From the NCBI GenBank assembly GCA_026399025.1, contig JAPLRU010000036.1, positions 1 to 47,218 on the forward strand: 47,218 bases of DNA, written 5' to 3'. Both the position numbers and the translations under genes were made by a program. The stretch comes from Methylobacter sp. (GTDB lineage Bacteria; Pseudomonadota; Gammaproteobacteria; Methylococcales; Methylomonadaceae). The notes below the pieces were generated by a model. That model did not search any database and was not told where the DNA came from. It saw nothing but the letters and a program-made list of their open reading frames with translations. Numbering within the stretch: the first letter of the stretch is position 1; the number at the start of each line of letters is the position of its first letter. Below, piece after piece: positions 22,201-29,520 of the stretch.

Positions 22201-22647
22201 TTATAGATTTCCTAAGGCTTGTTCCAGCGCCGCTTTTTCTTCAAGCAACAGAAAGTAGGCAAGATCATGGATCAGAATCATGCCGTCGTTAAGCCGGACC
22301 ACCCCGGCAATATGCTTAATGCCGGGTACGATGTCGCTTGCCGAAACAAGGTCTTGTTCGGCACATGTAATGATGCCGGTGACTTCATCAACGATAAGCG
22401 CGGCCCGGTGGCCGGAAGCGTGAGCGATGATGAACAGGTCGTCCGGGCTCAGAATTTTTGTCGGCAGGCCGAAGCGCAGCCGGATGTCGACAACGGGGAC
22501 GATGACGCCGCAGACATTAACAATGCCCAGAACGACATCCGGGGCATTCGGCAACGGCGTGATAGCGGCGGCGCGGTAGATTCTTTCGACGCTGGAAAGC
22601 TCCAGCGCACAGCGCCAATCATCTAATGTGAAACCCAACAACATCAT
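22201..22647 (-). CDS. cheW: CheW-type coupling protein (WspB-like), first gene of the cluster
   Basis: The start at 22647 gives 148 residues, a normal CheW length, and is preceded by GGAGG nine bases upstream; the frame stays open for another 77 codons to 22878, but that extension has no ribosome site and no CheW similarity. CheW features are LLGFTLDDWRCALELSSVERI, LGIVNVCGVIVPVVDIRLRFG and ALIVDEVTGI. As the most upstream gene of the minus-strand cluster its 5' region (22648 upward) should hold the cluster promoter. Confidence 0.88.
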   Translation of the reverse strand: MMLLGFTLDDWRCALELSSVERIYRAAAITPLPNAPDVVLGIVNVCGVIVPVVDIRLRFGLPTKILSPDDLFIIAHASGHRAALIVDEVTGIITCAEQDLVSASDIVPGIKHIAGVVRLNDGMILIHDLAYFLLLEEKAALEQALGNL

Positions 22648-23513
22648 ATTTCGATACCTCCGAGGCGGGGCGGGTTTTGGGGATGTCGATAACAACGCCG
22701 GTCGGGAAATTAAGCGGGAACAGTTCGGGTCAAAACTATGTTTCCGGTAGTCATTCAGTACGAGCAATTTTTCGTAATATTTAGAAAGCAAACGAAAATT
22801 TACGGGCTGATAGGATGCGCCGCAAGACGAGAAAGAGTGTGATAACTGCGATAAAAATAGAGGGTCCTGAAGTGCCATCGGTATTTTTATAGGACGACTA
22901 CTTAAAAAACATCAACGTTGTCAATCGGTACGGATAGATATACTAATTGTTTTGCCGGAAATAGGAATACGCGAAATTGCGTATTAATAAAGCGGCAGGC
23001 CTAAAGGCTCACTGCCATTAAGTTAAGAAAAAAGCTCCCTCTCCTGCTGGAGAGGGTTGGGGTGAGGAGAATAAAATAAGGAAAAAGGCCTTATTTGATC
23101 CCCTCATCCTAACCTTCTCCCTGAGGGAGAAGGGACTGTCCATCTTTAACTTAATGGCAGGGGGCCTAAAGGCTGGGGGCGATGGGTATGTAAAATGGGC
23201 TCCCCTTTATTGTTGCAGGAGTAGACGCTCCAGCGTCCCGAAACTGTGTAGGGCGAGTGTTTTTGTCGACGAGCCGGTGTTTTATGCCTTAGCTTGATGC
23301 GTATGGGTTGCAAACTCCGTCCGGCTTAGAGGAGGTCCTTAGCCGGTCGAACTATTTCAATAATCAATCGTTCACTGTATTCTATACATAACCGATGTTA
23401 TGCAATGATCGTTCCCATGCTCTGCTCCGGCAGCGTTGGAAGGAGCGCCTACACTACCCCCGCATTTTGCGCGGGAACCGTACCCTAAACTAAAAGTTGG
23501 AATCTATTAAATA
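22648..23513. other. Divergent intergenic region upstream of cheW and cyoE
   Basis: About 870 bases between divergent genes. It must contain the promoters of both the chemosensory cluster and cyoE, but no promoter is unambiguous by eye. It holds a MITE-like element with target-site duplication at 22998-23174, and a degenerate family 1 type palindrome near 23409-23485 (GATCGTTCCCATGCTCTG). The only open frame (to 22878) is a read-back from cheW. Confidence 0.5.
22998..23174. mobile_element. MITE-like element, TTAAGTTAA-type TIRs, 12-bp direct repeats outside (family 4)
   Basis: CTGCCATTAAGTTAA (23012-23026) is exactly mirrored at 23146-23160. Just outside, GGCCTAAAGGCT occurs directly at 22998-23009 and 23163-23174, looking like a target duplication. 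The interior (23033-23137) is an inverted pair of the 'CCCTCTCC...GGGGTGAGG' type common in proteobacterial spacers. A second element with the same ends lies at 45661-45797. Confidence 0.75.
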
Positions 23514-24401
23514 ATGGCTAGCGAATCGTCCCGACCTTCTTGGCAAAGTTATCTTCAGTTATGCAAACCTAAAGTGGTTGCCCTGATCGTTTTTACGGCG
23601 ATAGCGGGGATGTTGCTGGCCGTTCCCGGATTGCCGCCGATCGGCCTGTTTATCTACAGCAGCTTGGGCATTGCGCTGGCCGCCGCTTCGGCCGCCGCGA
23701 TTAATCATTATATCGACCGCGAAGCCGATGCACTGATGGATCGCAACAAGAACCGGCCCTTACCCAAAGGCGATTTAAGCTCCACCAATGTGATCGTTTT
23801 TGCGTTGGCGTTGGGCGTTATTTCGATGCTGTTGCTGACAGTCCTGGTCAATGCTTTGACCGCATTGCTGACTTTTTTGTCGGCGCTGGGTTATGCGATT
23901 ATCTACACGGTTTACCTAAAGCGTATGACCCCGCAAAACATTGTTATTGCCGGTGCTTTCGGCGCGACGCCGCCGATGCTGGGCTGGTGTGCGATGACCG
24001 GCTCCGTGCATCCTTACGCGATGCTGTTGTTTTTGATTATTTTCGTCTGGACGCCGCCGCATTTCTGGCCGCTGTCCATCGCCAAACGCAAGGAATTCGC
24101 CAAAGTCGGTATTCCGATGCTGCCGGTCACGCACGGGGTTGAACATACCCGTTTGCAGATTTTGCTGTATTCGCTGTTGCTGTTTATTGTTACCCTGCTG
24201 CCTTATCTGACCGGCATGAGCGGCCTGATTTATTTATCCGCCGTAGTACCTTTAGGTCTCGGCTTTATTTATTTCGCTATTTTGATGATGCGCCGGAAGG
24301 ATGATAAAACCGCGATGCGAACCTTTTTTTATTCGCTGATTTATCTGACCGTGGTATTTATTGCTTTATTAATCGATCATTACTTTAAATTTACTTTATG
24401 A
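23514..24401 (+). CDS. cyoE: Heme O synthase (protoheme IX farnesyltransferase)
   Basis: The 295-residue UbiA-family protein is full length. The prenyl-diphosphate-binding motif NHYIDREADALMDRNKNRPL (about 67-86) and the second aspartate-poor loop with TPPHFWPLSIAKRKEFAKVG (about 181-200) are those of CtaB/CyoE. About nine hydrophobic segments are visible. It adds a farnesyl group to heme b to make heme O for terminal oxidases, in the inner membrane. It overlaps the following gene by four bases (ATGA). No cytochrome oxidase genes are adjacent; they may lie elsewhere. Confidence 0.95.
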   Translation: MASESSRPSWQSYLQLCKPKVVALIVFTAIAGMLLAVPGLPPIGLFIYSSLGIALAAASAAAINHYIDREADALMDRNKNRPLPKGDLSSTNVIVFALALGVISMLLLTVLVNALTALLTFLSALGYAIIYTVYLKRMTPQNIVIAGAFGATPPMLGWCAMTGSVHPYAMLLFLIIFVWTPPHFWPLSIAKRKEFAKVGIPMLPVTHGVEHTRLQILLYSLLLFIVTLLPYLTGMSGLIYLSAVVPLGLGFIYFAILMMRRKDDKTAMRTFFYSLIYLTVVFIALLIDHYFKFTL

Positions 24402-25423
24402 CCTTCACTCATCACGAACAAACGCCGTATCCCGAACATCCGTTCGCGGAATTCATCCGCATCTTGGGCAAAGGCAAAAAAGGCTCAAGGCCGCTAACCC
24501 AGGATGAAGCCTATCGCGCCATGAGCATGATTATGACCGACCAAGTGCAGCCCATTCAGTTGGGCGCATTCCTGATGTTGATGCGGGTTAAGGAAGAAAC
24601 CCCGGAGGAATTGGCCGGTTTCGCACAGGCGGCGCAGGAATCGTTTGATGTGGCCGACAACGCCGTAAAAGTCGATTTGGACTGGTCGACTTATGCCGGA
24701 AAGCGTCGGCATTTGCCTTGGTTTTTGTTGTCCGCTTTAATGCTGGCTGAAAACGGTATTACCGTGTTTATGCACGGTGCCGGCGGCCATACCGAAGGCA
24801 GGCTGTATACCGAAAACATGCTGGGTTATCTGGGACTTAACTGCGCAAATTCTATCGAAGAGGCCAAGCAACAACTTGAACAACAGCATTTTAGTTACTT
24901 ATCGCTGGAGCATTTTTGCCCCAAACTGCATGACATTATAGAACTGCGTCCGATACTGGGCTTGCGCTCGCCGGTGCATACGCTGGTGCGCTTGTTAAAT
25001 CCGTTTAATGCCGAATGCAGTATTCAGGGTATTTTTCATCCCGGCTACCGCCCGGTGCATCAACAAGCCGCAGCCCTTTTAAACCAGCCGCACATGGCGG
25101 TATTAAAAGGCGAAGGCGGCGAAACCGAGCGTAATCCCGATATGGAATGCCTGGTGCAAAGCGTGCATAACGGCGAATTATCCGACGAAAACTGGCCGGC
25201 TTTATTCAGGCACCGTCACGTCAGGCCCGAGCAGTTGGCGCCGGAGCAACTGGCGTTGGTCTGGCAGGGAAAAGCAGAAGACGAGTTTGCCGAAGCCTCC
25301 GTTATCGGCACGGCGGCGATTGCGCTTAAGTTATTGGGTAAGGCGGATACGAAGGAAGAGGCGCAGCAATTGGCGGCTGAGTATTGGTTGGAAAGGGATA
25401 AGAAAAAATATGCGGAGGTTTGA
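24398..25423 (+). CDS. ybiB: YbiB/TrpD2 family protein (anthranilate phosphoribosyltransferase-like fold)
   Basis: The 341 residues show the TrpD-type two-domain fold: an N-terminal helical domain (FAEFIRILGKGKKGSRPLTQ, AYRAMSMIMTDQVQPIQLGA) and a phosphoribosyltransferase-like domain. The glycine-rich PRPP loop of true TrpD is altered (VFMHGAGGHTEGR), and conserved positions include LRPILGLRSPVHTLVRLLNP and KGEGGETERNP. E. coli YbiB/TrpD2 binds nucleic acid and is not a tryptophan enzyme. No other trp gene is present. Translation is coupled to cyoE by a four-base overlap. Confidence 0.85.
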   Translation: MTFTHHEQTPYPEHPFAEFIRILGKGKKGSRPLTQDEAYRAMSMIMTDQVQPIQLGAFLMLMRVKEETPEELAGFAQAAQESFDVADNAVKVDLDWSTYAGKRRHLPWFLLSALMLAENGITVFMHGAGGHTEGRLYTENMLGYLGLNCANSIEEAKQQLEQQHFSYLSLEHFCPKLHDIIELRPILGLRSPVHTLVRLLNPFNAECSIQGIFHPGYRPVHQQAAALLNQPHMAVLKGEGGETERNPDMECLVQSVHNGELSDENWPALFRHRHVRPEQLAPEQLALVWQGKAEDEFAEASVIGTAAIALKLLGKADTKEEAQQLAAEYWLERDKKKYAEV

Positions 25424-25489
25424 CATCAAGCAGGGATGATATACAGAAACTATGTAATCATTTTTTAGCCTTGAGGAGTAGTAATAGTT

Positions 25490-25924
25490 GTGGCAGAACA
25501 AAAATGGAAAATGAGCAAGCACCCCTTATATAGAGGTGATCGCAAAACTGGGGTTAGCATACCTAATCCAACGGCAGACGGCTCAATTGTGCGTCATATA
25601 CTGTTTCTCGAAGGGCCGGGAAGGGAAACGCCATATCTATCCACCTCTGAAGAGTATGAGTCGGCTAATAACTTTGCGGCTGGTGGCGGCGTTGTCTGGG
25701 AAATCTATTTAAAAACGGTCAGAGCGGAAGGTGTAGCTCATATCAGCCGTACAGAGTTGCTATCATTAATGAAAGGAAATGGCAAAGGTAAAGCAAAATG
25801 GGAGAACGCATTTGAAGTAATGCAAGCCCGTCGTTACGTCGAACAATGGAACGAGCATTTGCTGGATTTTAGGGAAACAGCTAACCCCGAAGTCACAACC
25901 AAAAAAATATTTAAAAAATCATGA
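25490..25924 (+). CDS. Small protein of unknown family, ADP-ribosyltransferase-like motifs
   Basis: The 144-residue product starts at GTG 25490 with GAGGAG about 11 bases upstream; an in-frame ATG seven codons later is an alternative. I do not recognise the family. The motif order is suggestive of an ADP-ribosyltransferase fold: Arg15 in HPLYRGDRKTG, then YLSTSEEYESANNFA (Ser-Thr-Ser at 51-53) and a following strand GVVWEIYL. A catalytic ExE motif is not seen, so activity cannot be claimed. No signal peptide or membrane segment is visible. It overlaps the next gene by four bases. Base composition is AT-richer than cyoE/ybiB upstream, pointing to later acquisition. It could be a toxin or effector of a two-gene module. 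Confidence 0.6.
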   Translation: MAEQKWKMSKHPLYRGDRKTGVSIPNPTADGSIVRHILFLEGPGRETPYLSTSEEYESANNFAAGGGVVWEIYLKTVRAEGVAHISRTELLSLMKGNGKGKAKWENAFEVMQARRYVEQWNEHLLDFRETANPEVTTKKIFKKS

Positions 25925-26763
25925 GATTACATTCCTGTCAAAACTGCTGGTTTAACGGTCTACAGTACGGAGCGTTAGGTTCGCCAGTCGGGTATTGCTC
26001 TAGGCATAAAAAGATATTGAACATGGCTGACGCTACTACTTGCGGCTTGCACGTTAGAAAGGATTTGACAGTAGATCGCGCGCTACAAGTTTCCGAAATT
26101 CATCGCAAAATATATTCGTCAGATGCAATTATTAGAATAATAGACAATGAAGCGCATAAAGAGGATATATCTTCAAATGAAAAAGATCTTGGCGTCTTAA
26201 GAAGCAATCCGGTGGGGGAAGTGGTTTCAGATTTCGGTTTGCTAGGCTCAACAATCGAATCTTTAGCCCAGTTAAAAGCCATGAATGGAGTGCGCGCAGA
26301 AGTGGCTATGGTAAGTCTCGCTCGTGGCTATGTTAATAACTGCATGTCACATAACGGAAAATGGACAAGCGGATTACATCTTTATTGGTGGACCAAAAAC
26401 CGGTTGGCTGATATCCCAGAAATTAAACTAGAAGACTTGCGTACAGTGTGGGGTTCGCAATTGGCAAGACAATCAGAGTTATCTGCGTGGTCTGTCATTA
26501 TGTTACGGCTCACATTTATCGATGACATCATAAGCTACGCCTCAAGACAAAATGACCCTCTAGGTAAGATCTCTAGTTTGACGGAGCAAGCCGCAATCAC
26601 TCTGGACACGTTCCATCTGAAAAAGCTAAGTAGCTGGCTAAAATCGGAAGCGGTTCCACAATTGGATAGAAAGCTTTCAATAAAACGCTATGCAGAGCTG
26701 GCTAATGAGCTTCATGATGAGCGTGCAGGTATAGAAACTCAACATGACGTTCAAACGCTGTAA
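25921..26763 (+). CDS. Unknown protein with N-terminal four-cysteine cluster, partner of the preceding gene
   Basis: This 280-residue protein has Cys6, Cys9, Cys26 and Cys41 (HSCQNCWF, GYCSRHKK, TTCGLH), spaced like a small zinc- or iron-binding knuckle. The remainder is predicted mostly helical with no recognised motif; an R/K- and W-rich stretch (SGLHLYWWTKNRLADIPEIK) lies near 160-180. It overlaps the upstream gene as ATGA and must be co-translated with it. Base composition is low, as in its partner. No membrane segment is seen. A role as regulator, sensor or immunity partner is possible but is only inference. Confidence 0.6.
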   Translation: MRLHSCQNCWFNGLQYGALGSPVGYCSRHKKILNMADATTCGLHVRKDLTVDRALQVSEIHRKIYSSDAIIRIIDNEAHKEDISSNEKDLGVLRSNPVGEVVSDFGLLGSTIESLAQLKAMNGVRAEVAMVSLARGYVNNCMSHNGKWTSGLHLYWWTKNRLADIPEIKLEDLRTVWGSQLARQSELSAWSVIMLRLTFIDDIISYASRQNDPLGKISSLTEQAAITLDTFHLKKLSSWLKSEAVPQLDRKLSIKRYAELANELHDERAGIETQHDVQTL

Positions 26764-27456
26764 GTCGGATTATTTGTATGGTGGATTTGCCGCTAGCCGG
26801 GATCGGGTCGATCTTGGCTTAAAGTGATCACTCTTTATGAAAATACTCCCTTCTTACTCTAAAACCGTTTAACTTTAGCCCGGTAGGGGCGCATCGCTCC
26901 CCTTTTAGACTCAAGTCATTCTGGTATATTCCGTAAATGGTGCGCGATACGCCCCTACTAGGCTCATTAATCCAATGCGTTGATAAATCCACTTGGTTAA
27001 ATGAATGGGACTTTTTGAACTCTATATGACAATTCAATTGAGTAGAAAATATCAGGGATAAGATAATTGCAAAAGCATCGTCTATTGCACCGGCCGATGA
27101 AGATAAACACGTAATTGATACGCAGCTGGAAAAATATGATTAAAAACCTGAATTAAAAAGATGCGGAAACTTTGAAAGCATCAATATGGGGGGATACTCA
27201 AGAGCAACCACAAGGGATTGCCCGATATTCTGAAAGTTGTCATATAGCCTATAAAAAATAGGTCATATGACCTATTTCATGCTTAAAACAGGAATCAAGC
27301 CCGTCAATATTTCGCGTGGAAAGCGCAATACCAAGCTTGTCGCCTGTTCAAGAAGGCCCCTAAAGAAAAATCAAGCTAAGTGGCATTATATTTGCTTTTA
27401 GTTAACAGTAATCTGTTAGCCAAACCGCTCAAATTTAATGTGGGACTGTATCATCA
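26764..27456. other. Intergenic region upstream of the first fecI-like gene
   Basis: About 690 bases without a convincing gene. It holds an imperfect inverted repeat (GTAGGGGCGCATCGC at 26883-26897 against 26942-26958), a short stop-bounded frame near 27044-27142 with no start codon, and the GTCATAT dyad and palindrome upstream of fecI. Some stretches look like decayed coding sequence but nothing is identifiable. Confidence 0.45.
27239..27277. promoter_or_regulatory. Putative operator: GTCATAT dyad upstream of fecI-like gene 1
   Basis: GTCATATAGCC (27239-27249) and GGTCATATGAC (27261-27271) are inverted half sites separated by 11 bases. The right half is itself the centre of a perfect 22-bp palindrome (27256-27277, core AGGTCATATGACCT). 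The same arrangement occurs before the second fecI-like gene. It lies about 180 bases before the ATG. Confidence 0.5.
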
Positions 27457-27957
27457 ATGAACCTGCTGCCTGAACATGGCTTGTCAGCGCTTTTCCTGTT
27501 GCATCAAAAGGACTTGGTGCAATTTTTGACCTATAAAGTCCGTTGCGCCGAAACAGCGGCCGATTTAACACAAGAAACCTATTTGCGTATTGTGCATCAC
27601 CCCGATGTCGGCAATATTGACAATATGCGCGCCTACCTGTTCCGTATCGCCAATAATCTCGCCCTTGACTATCTTCGCAGCCAAACGCGGCACACTCAGC
27701 GTGATGCAGGGCCGGTTACGGACGATATGCTCTGCCAAAAACCTGAACCGGATGCGCTCTTGTCCGACCACCAGCAACTGGCCTTTCTTGAACAGATTAT
27801 TTATGGCCTGCCGCCAAAATGCCGCGCGGTTTTTTTGATGAGTCGCGTGGAAGGCAAAAGCTATACTGAGATCAGTAACGAGCTGGGCATTTCCCCTCGC
27901 ACTGTAGAAAGCCATATGCGTAAGGCATTAGACCAAATTCGGAAACAATTTGAATAG
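27457..27957 (+). CDS. fecI: FecI-like ECF sigma factor 1
   Basis: The 166-residue protein has sigma region 2 (ETAADLTQETYLRIVHHPDV, MRAYLFRIANNLALDYLRSQ; about 25-85) and region 4 (LPPKCRAVFLMSRVEGKSYT, EISNELGISPRTVESHMRKA; about 112-160). In FecI systems, this factor is released by an anti-sigma FecR when the outer-membrane receptor binds its ferric siderophore, and drives transcription of the receptor gene. The matching fecR-like gene follows, but after 485 bases of remnant sequence rather than directly. A dyad operator candidate lies upstream. Confidence 0.9.
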   Translation: MNLLPEHGLSALFLLHQKDLVQFLTYKVRCAETAADLTQETYLRIVHHPDVGNIDNMRAYLFRIANNLALDYLRSQTRHTQRDAGPVTDDMLCQKPEPDALLSDHQQLAFLEQIIYGLPPKCRAVFLMSRVEGKSYTEISNELGISPRTVESHMRKALDQIRKQFE

Positions 27958-28047
27958 CTCCTGTTGATCGCCCAATTAGCCGAACCGAACTAAATATGTT
28001 TTAATCTTGTAAGGGTTACATCTACACAACTTTTCGTAAATTTTCGC

Positions 28048-28392
28048 ATGATGTCGCATGATTTTAAAAAACTATCCGGCGTGGACTCACGCCTAAACGA
28101 CCGCTACCGGCGTCCGCTGAGTGAACACATGAAGTCAAGTGGAGGCCTGAATGCCGGGTTAAACGTGTTGCCCGACAAAATCAGCAGCTTTGCCGGCACT
28201 CAAGCAGCGGATGAACTGAGCGACTGTATCTGTTTGTCGAGTCGGCAAGGTTTTTGCCCGGGTCTTAGTGCATCCCATCAATCGAGAAGGCGATTCCGGT
28301 GGCATATTTTGCAAGCGGGTCAAGTCGGCTGGCCATCACCTCGAATCCTGTCAGCAGGAGTCCGCGAAGGCTATTGCCAAACCCCTTATTGA
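28048..28392 (+). pseudogene. Probable transposase remnant between fecI and fecR
   Basis: The frame begins DFKKLSGVDSRLNDRYRRPL and continues SEHMKSSGGLNAGLNVLP then SFAGTQAA, which recalls the N-terminus of IS4-family transposases (a short 'DxRLNxRY...LPxxxxSFAxTQAAxRF' region). After about residue 50 the similarity stops, and no DDE domain is present. The rest of the gap (27958-28442) holds no gene. I read it as a decayed insertion that split the usual fecI-fecR pair; the identification rests on memory of the family and is tentative. Confidence 0.4.
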
Positions 28393-28442
28393 CGAACCGC
28401 TAACTTCTGTTCGTTGGATACACTGTAGTAAAATAGTAAATC

Positions 28443-29420
28443 ATGCCCAATACTCATTTTTCATCCAATAAGCAATCCATCCCAGACCAAGCCAGTGTAT
28501 GGTTTGCGCGTTTGCGTGCGGATGACGTGACGCTTGTGGAACAAAAGCAGTTCCAACATTGGTACCGGAAAAGTCAGGATCATGCCAAAGCCTACGACAA
28601 TATACTGCTGCTTTGGGAACGGCTTGAAGCACCCGGTCAGCGTGTTCATGCCAAACTTGAAGCGCAAACTGTAGCGATGCAGTGTTCCTTACCGATCAAA
28701 CGGCCCTCTTACGCCCGGCGATTCATGGCGGCAGCTTTGCCGGCGTTGGCTGTGCTGTTGTCCTATCAGTTACCGACACACTACCAGAACTGGCAGAGCG
28801 ATTATTACACCGTACCGGGCAAACAATTAACCGTCGTACTGGATGACGGGTCGCGGCTGATTTTAAATACCGATACCGCGGTCGCCGTGGATGTTTCGGT
28901 GAAGCAACGGCATATCGAACTTTTACGTGGTGAAGCCTATTTTCAGGTGTCGCCCGATAAAAGCCGTCCCTTTATTGTCAGCAATGGTACAGCTAAGGTC
29001 CGCGCAGTCGGTACTGCTTTCAGCGTTAAAAAATCCGATAGGGATATGCGGGTGGTCGTGAATGAAGGCACGGTAGAGGTATCGGACAACAAAATAAATG
29101 TTCCGGCTTTAGTCCATATCAACCAGCAAGTAGATTACCGGAATAGTCATGTTGGGCAGGTGATGGCGGCCGATATACTGGAAACGCTCGCTTGGCAGCG
29201 TGGCCAGCTGATTTTTGAACGGCAGCCGCTGTCGCAGGTGATTAAGGAAGTGAACCGTTACCGGAGCGGCCAAATCATGCTGATTAATCCAAAACTGAAA
29301 GAACGGGTAGTCAGCGGCGTGTTTGATATCGCAGACCCGGATGCGGTGGTTGACGGCATCAAGACCACTCTAAAAGTCAGGTCGGTGAGCTTGTCGAATC
29401 AACTGGTTTTGCTTTATTAA
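28443..29420 (+). CDS. fecR: FecR-like anti-sigma/transmembrane regulator 1
   Basis: The 325-residue protein has the three-part FecR layout: a cytoplasmic N-terminal DUF4880-like helix region (QASVWFARLRADDVTLVEQK, HAKAYDNILLLWERL), one membrane helix (FMAAALPALAVLLSYQL, about 97-113) and a periplasmic FecR domain (TVVLDDGSRLILNTDTAVAV, RHIELLRGEAYFQVS, VRAVGTAFSV), ending with a DUF4974-type domain. It senses the occupied TonB receptor through the receptor's N-terminal signalling domain and controls the FecI sigma factor. The receptor gene follows 100 bases downstream. Confidence 0.92.
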   Translation: MPNTHFSSNKQSIPDQASVWFARLRADDVTLVEQKQFQHWYRKSQDHAKAYDNILLLWERLEAPGQRVHAKLEAQTVAMQCSLPIKRPSYARRFMAAALPALAVLLSYQLPTHYQNWQSDYYTVPGKQLTVVLDDGSRLILNTDTAVAVDVSVKQRHIELLRGEAYFQVSPDKSRPFIVSNGTAKVRAVGTAFSVKKSDRDMRVVVNEGTVEVSDNKINVPALVHINQQVDYRNSHVGQVMAADILETLAWQRGQLIFERQPLSQVIKEVNRYRSGQIMLINPKLKERVVSGVFDIADPDAVVDGIKTTLKVRSVSLSNQLVLLY

Positions 29421-29477
29421 CTAATCATCAATTTTTTTCTCCGCGACTAAGGGTAAATCCATCGCGCCTCGTCGTAT

Positions 29478-29502
29478 GTCATGAAGACAATATTTTCATG
29501 AC
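29478..29502. promoter_or_regulatory. Dyad GTCATGAA-N9-TTCATGAC before TonB receptor 1
   Basis: The 8-bp arms at 29478-29485 and 29495-29502 are perfect inverted repeats. They sit just upstream of the ribosome binding site AGAGG (about 29507) and the ATG at 29521. It could be an operator or an mRNA hairpin in the leader. Confidence 0.35.
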
Positions 29503-29520
29503 CTAAAGAGGATTTACCTA

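Noticed and set aside
22648-22878. N-terminal extension of the first CheW
   Set aside because: The GGAGG-preceded ATG at 22647 gives a normal-length CheW; the extension has no ribosome site or family similarity.
27256-27277. Palindrome as a rho-independent terminator for the Cys-cluster gene
   Set aside because: It lies about 500 bases after that gene's stop, is AT-rich and has no T tract; a protein-binding site fits better.
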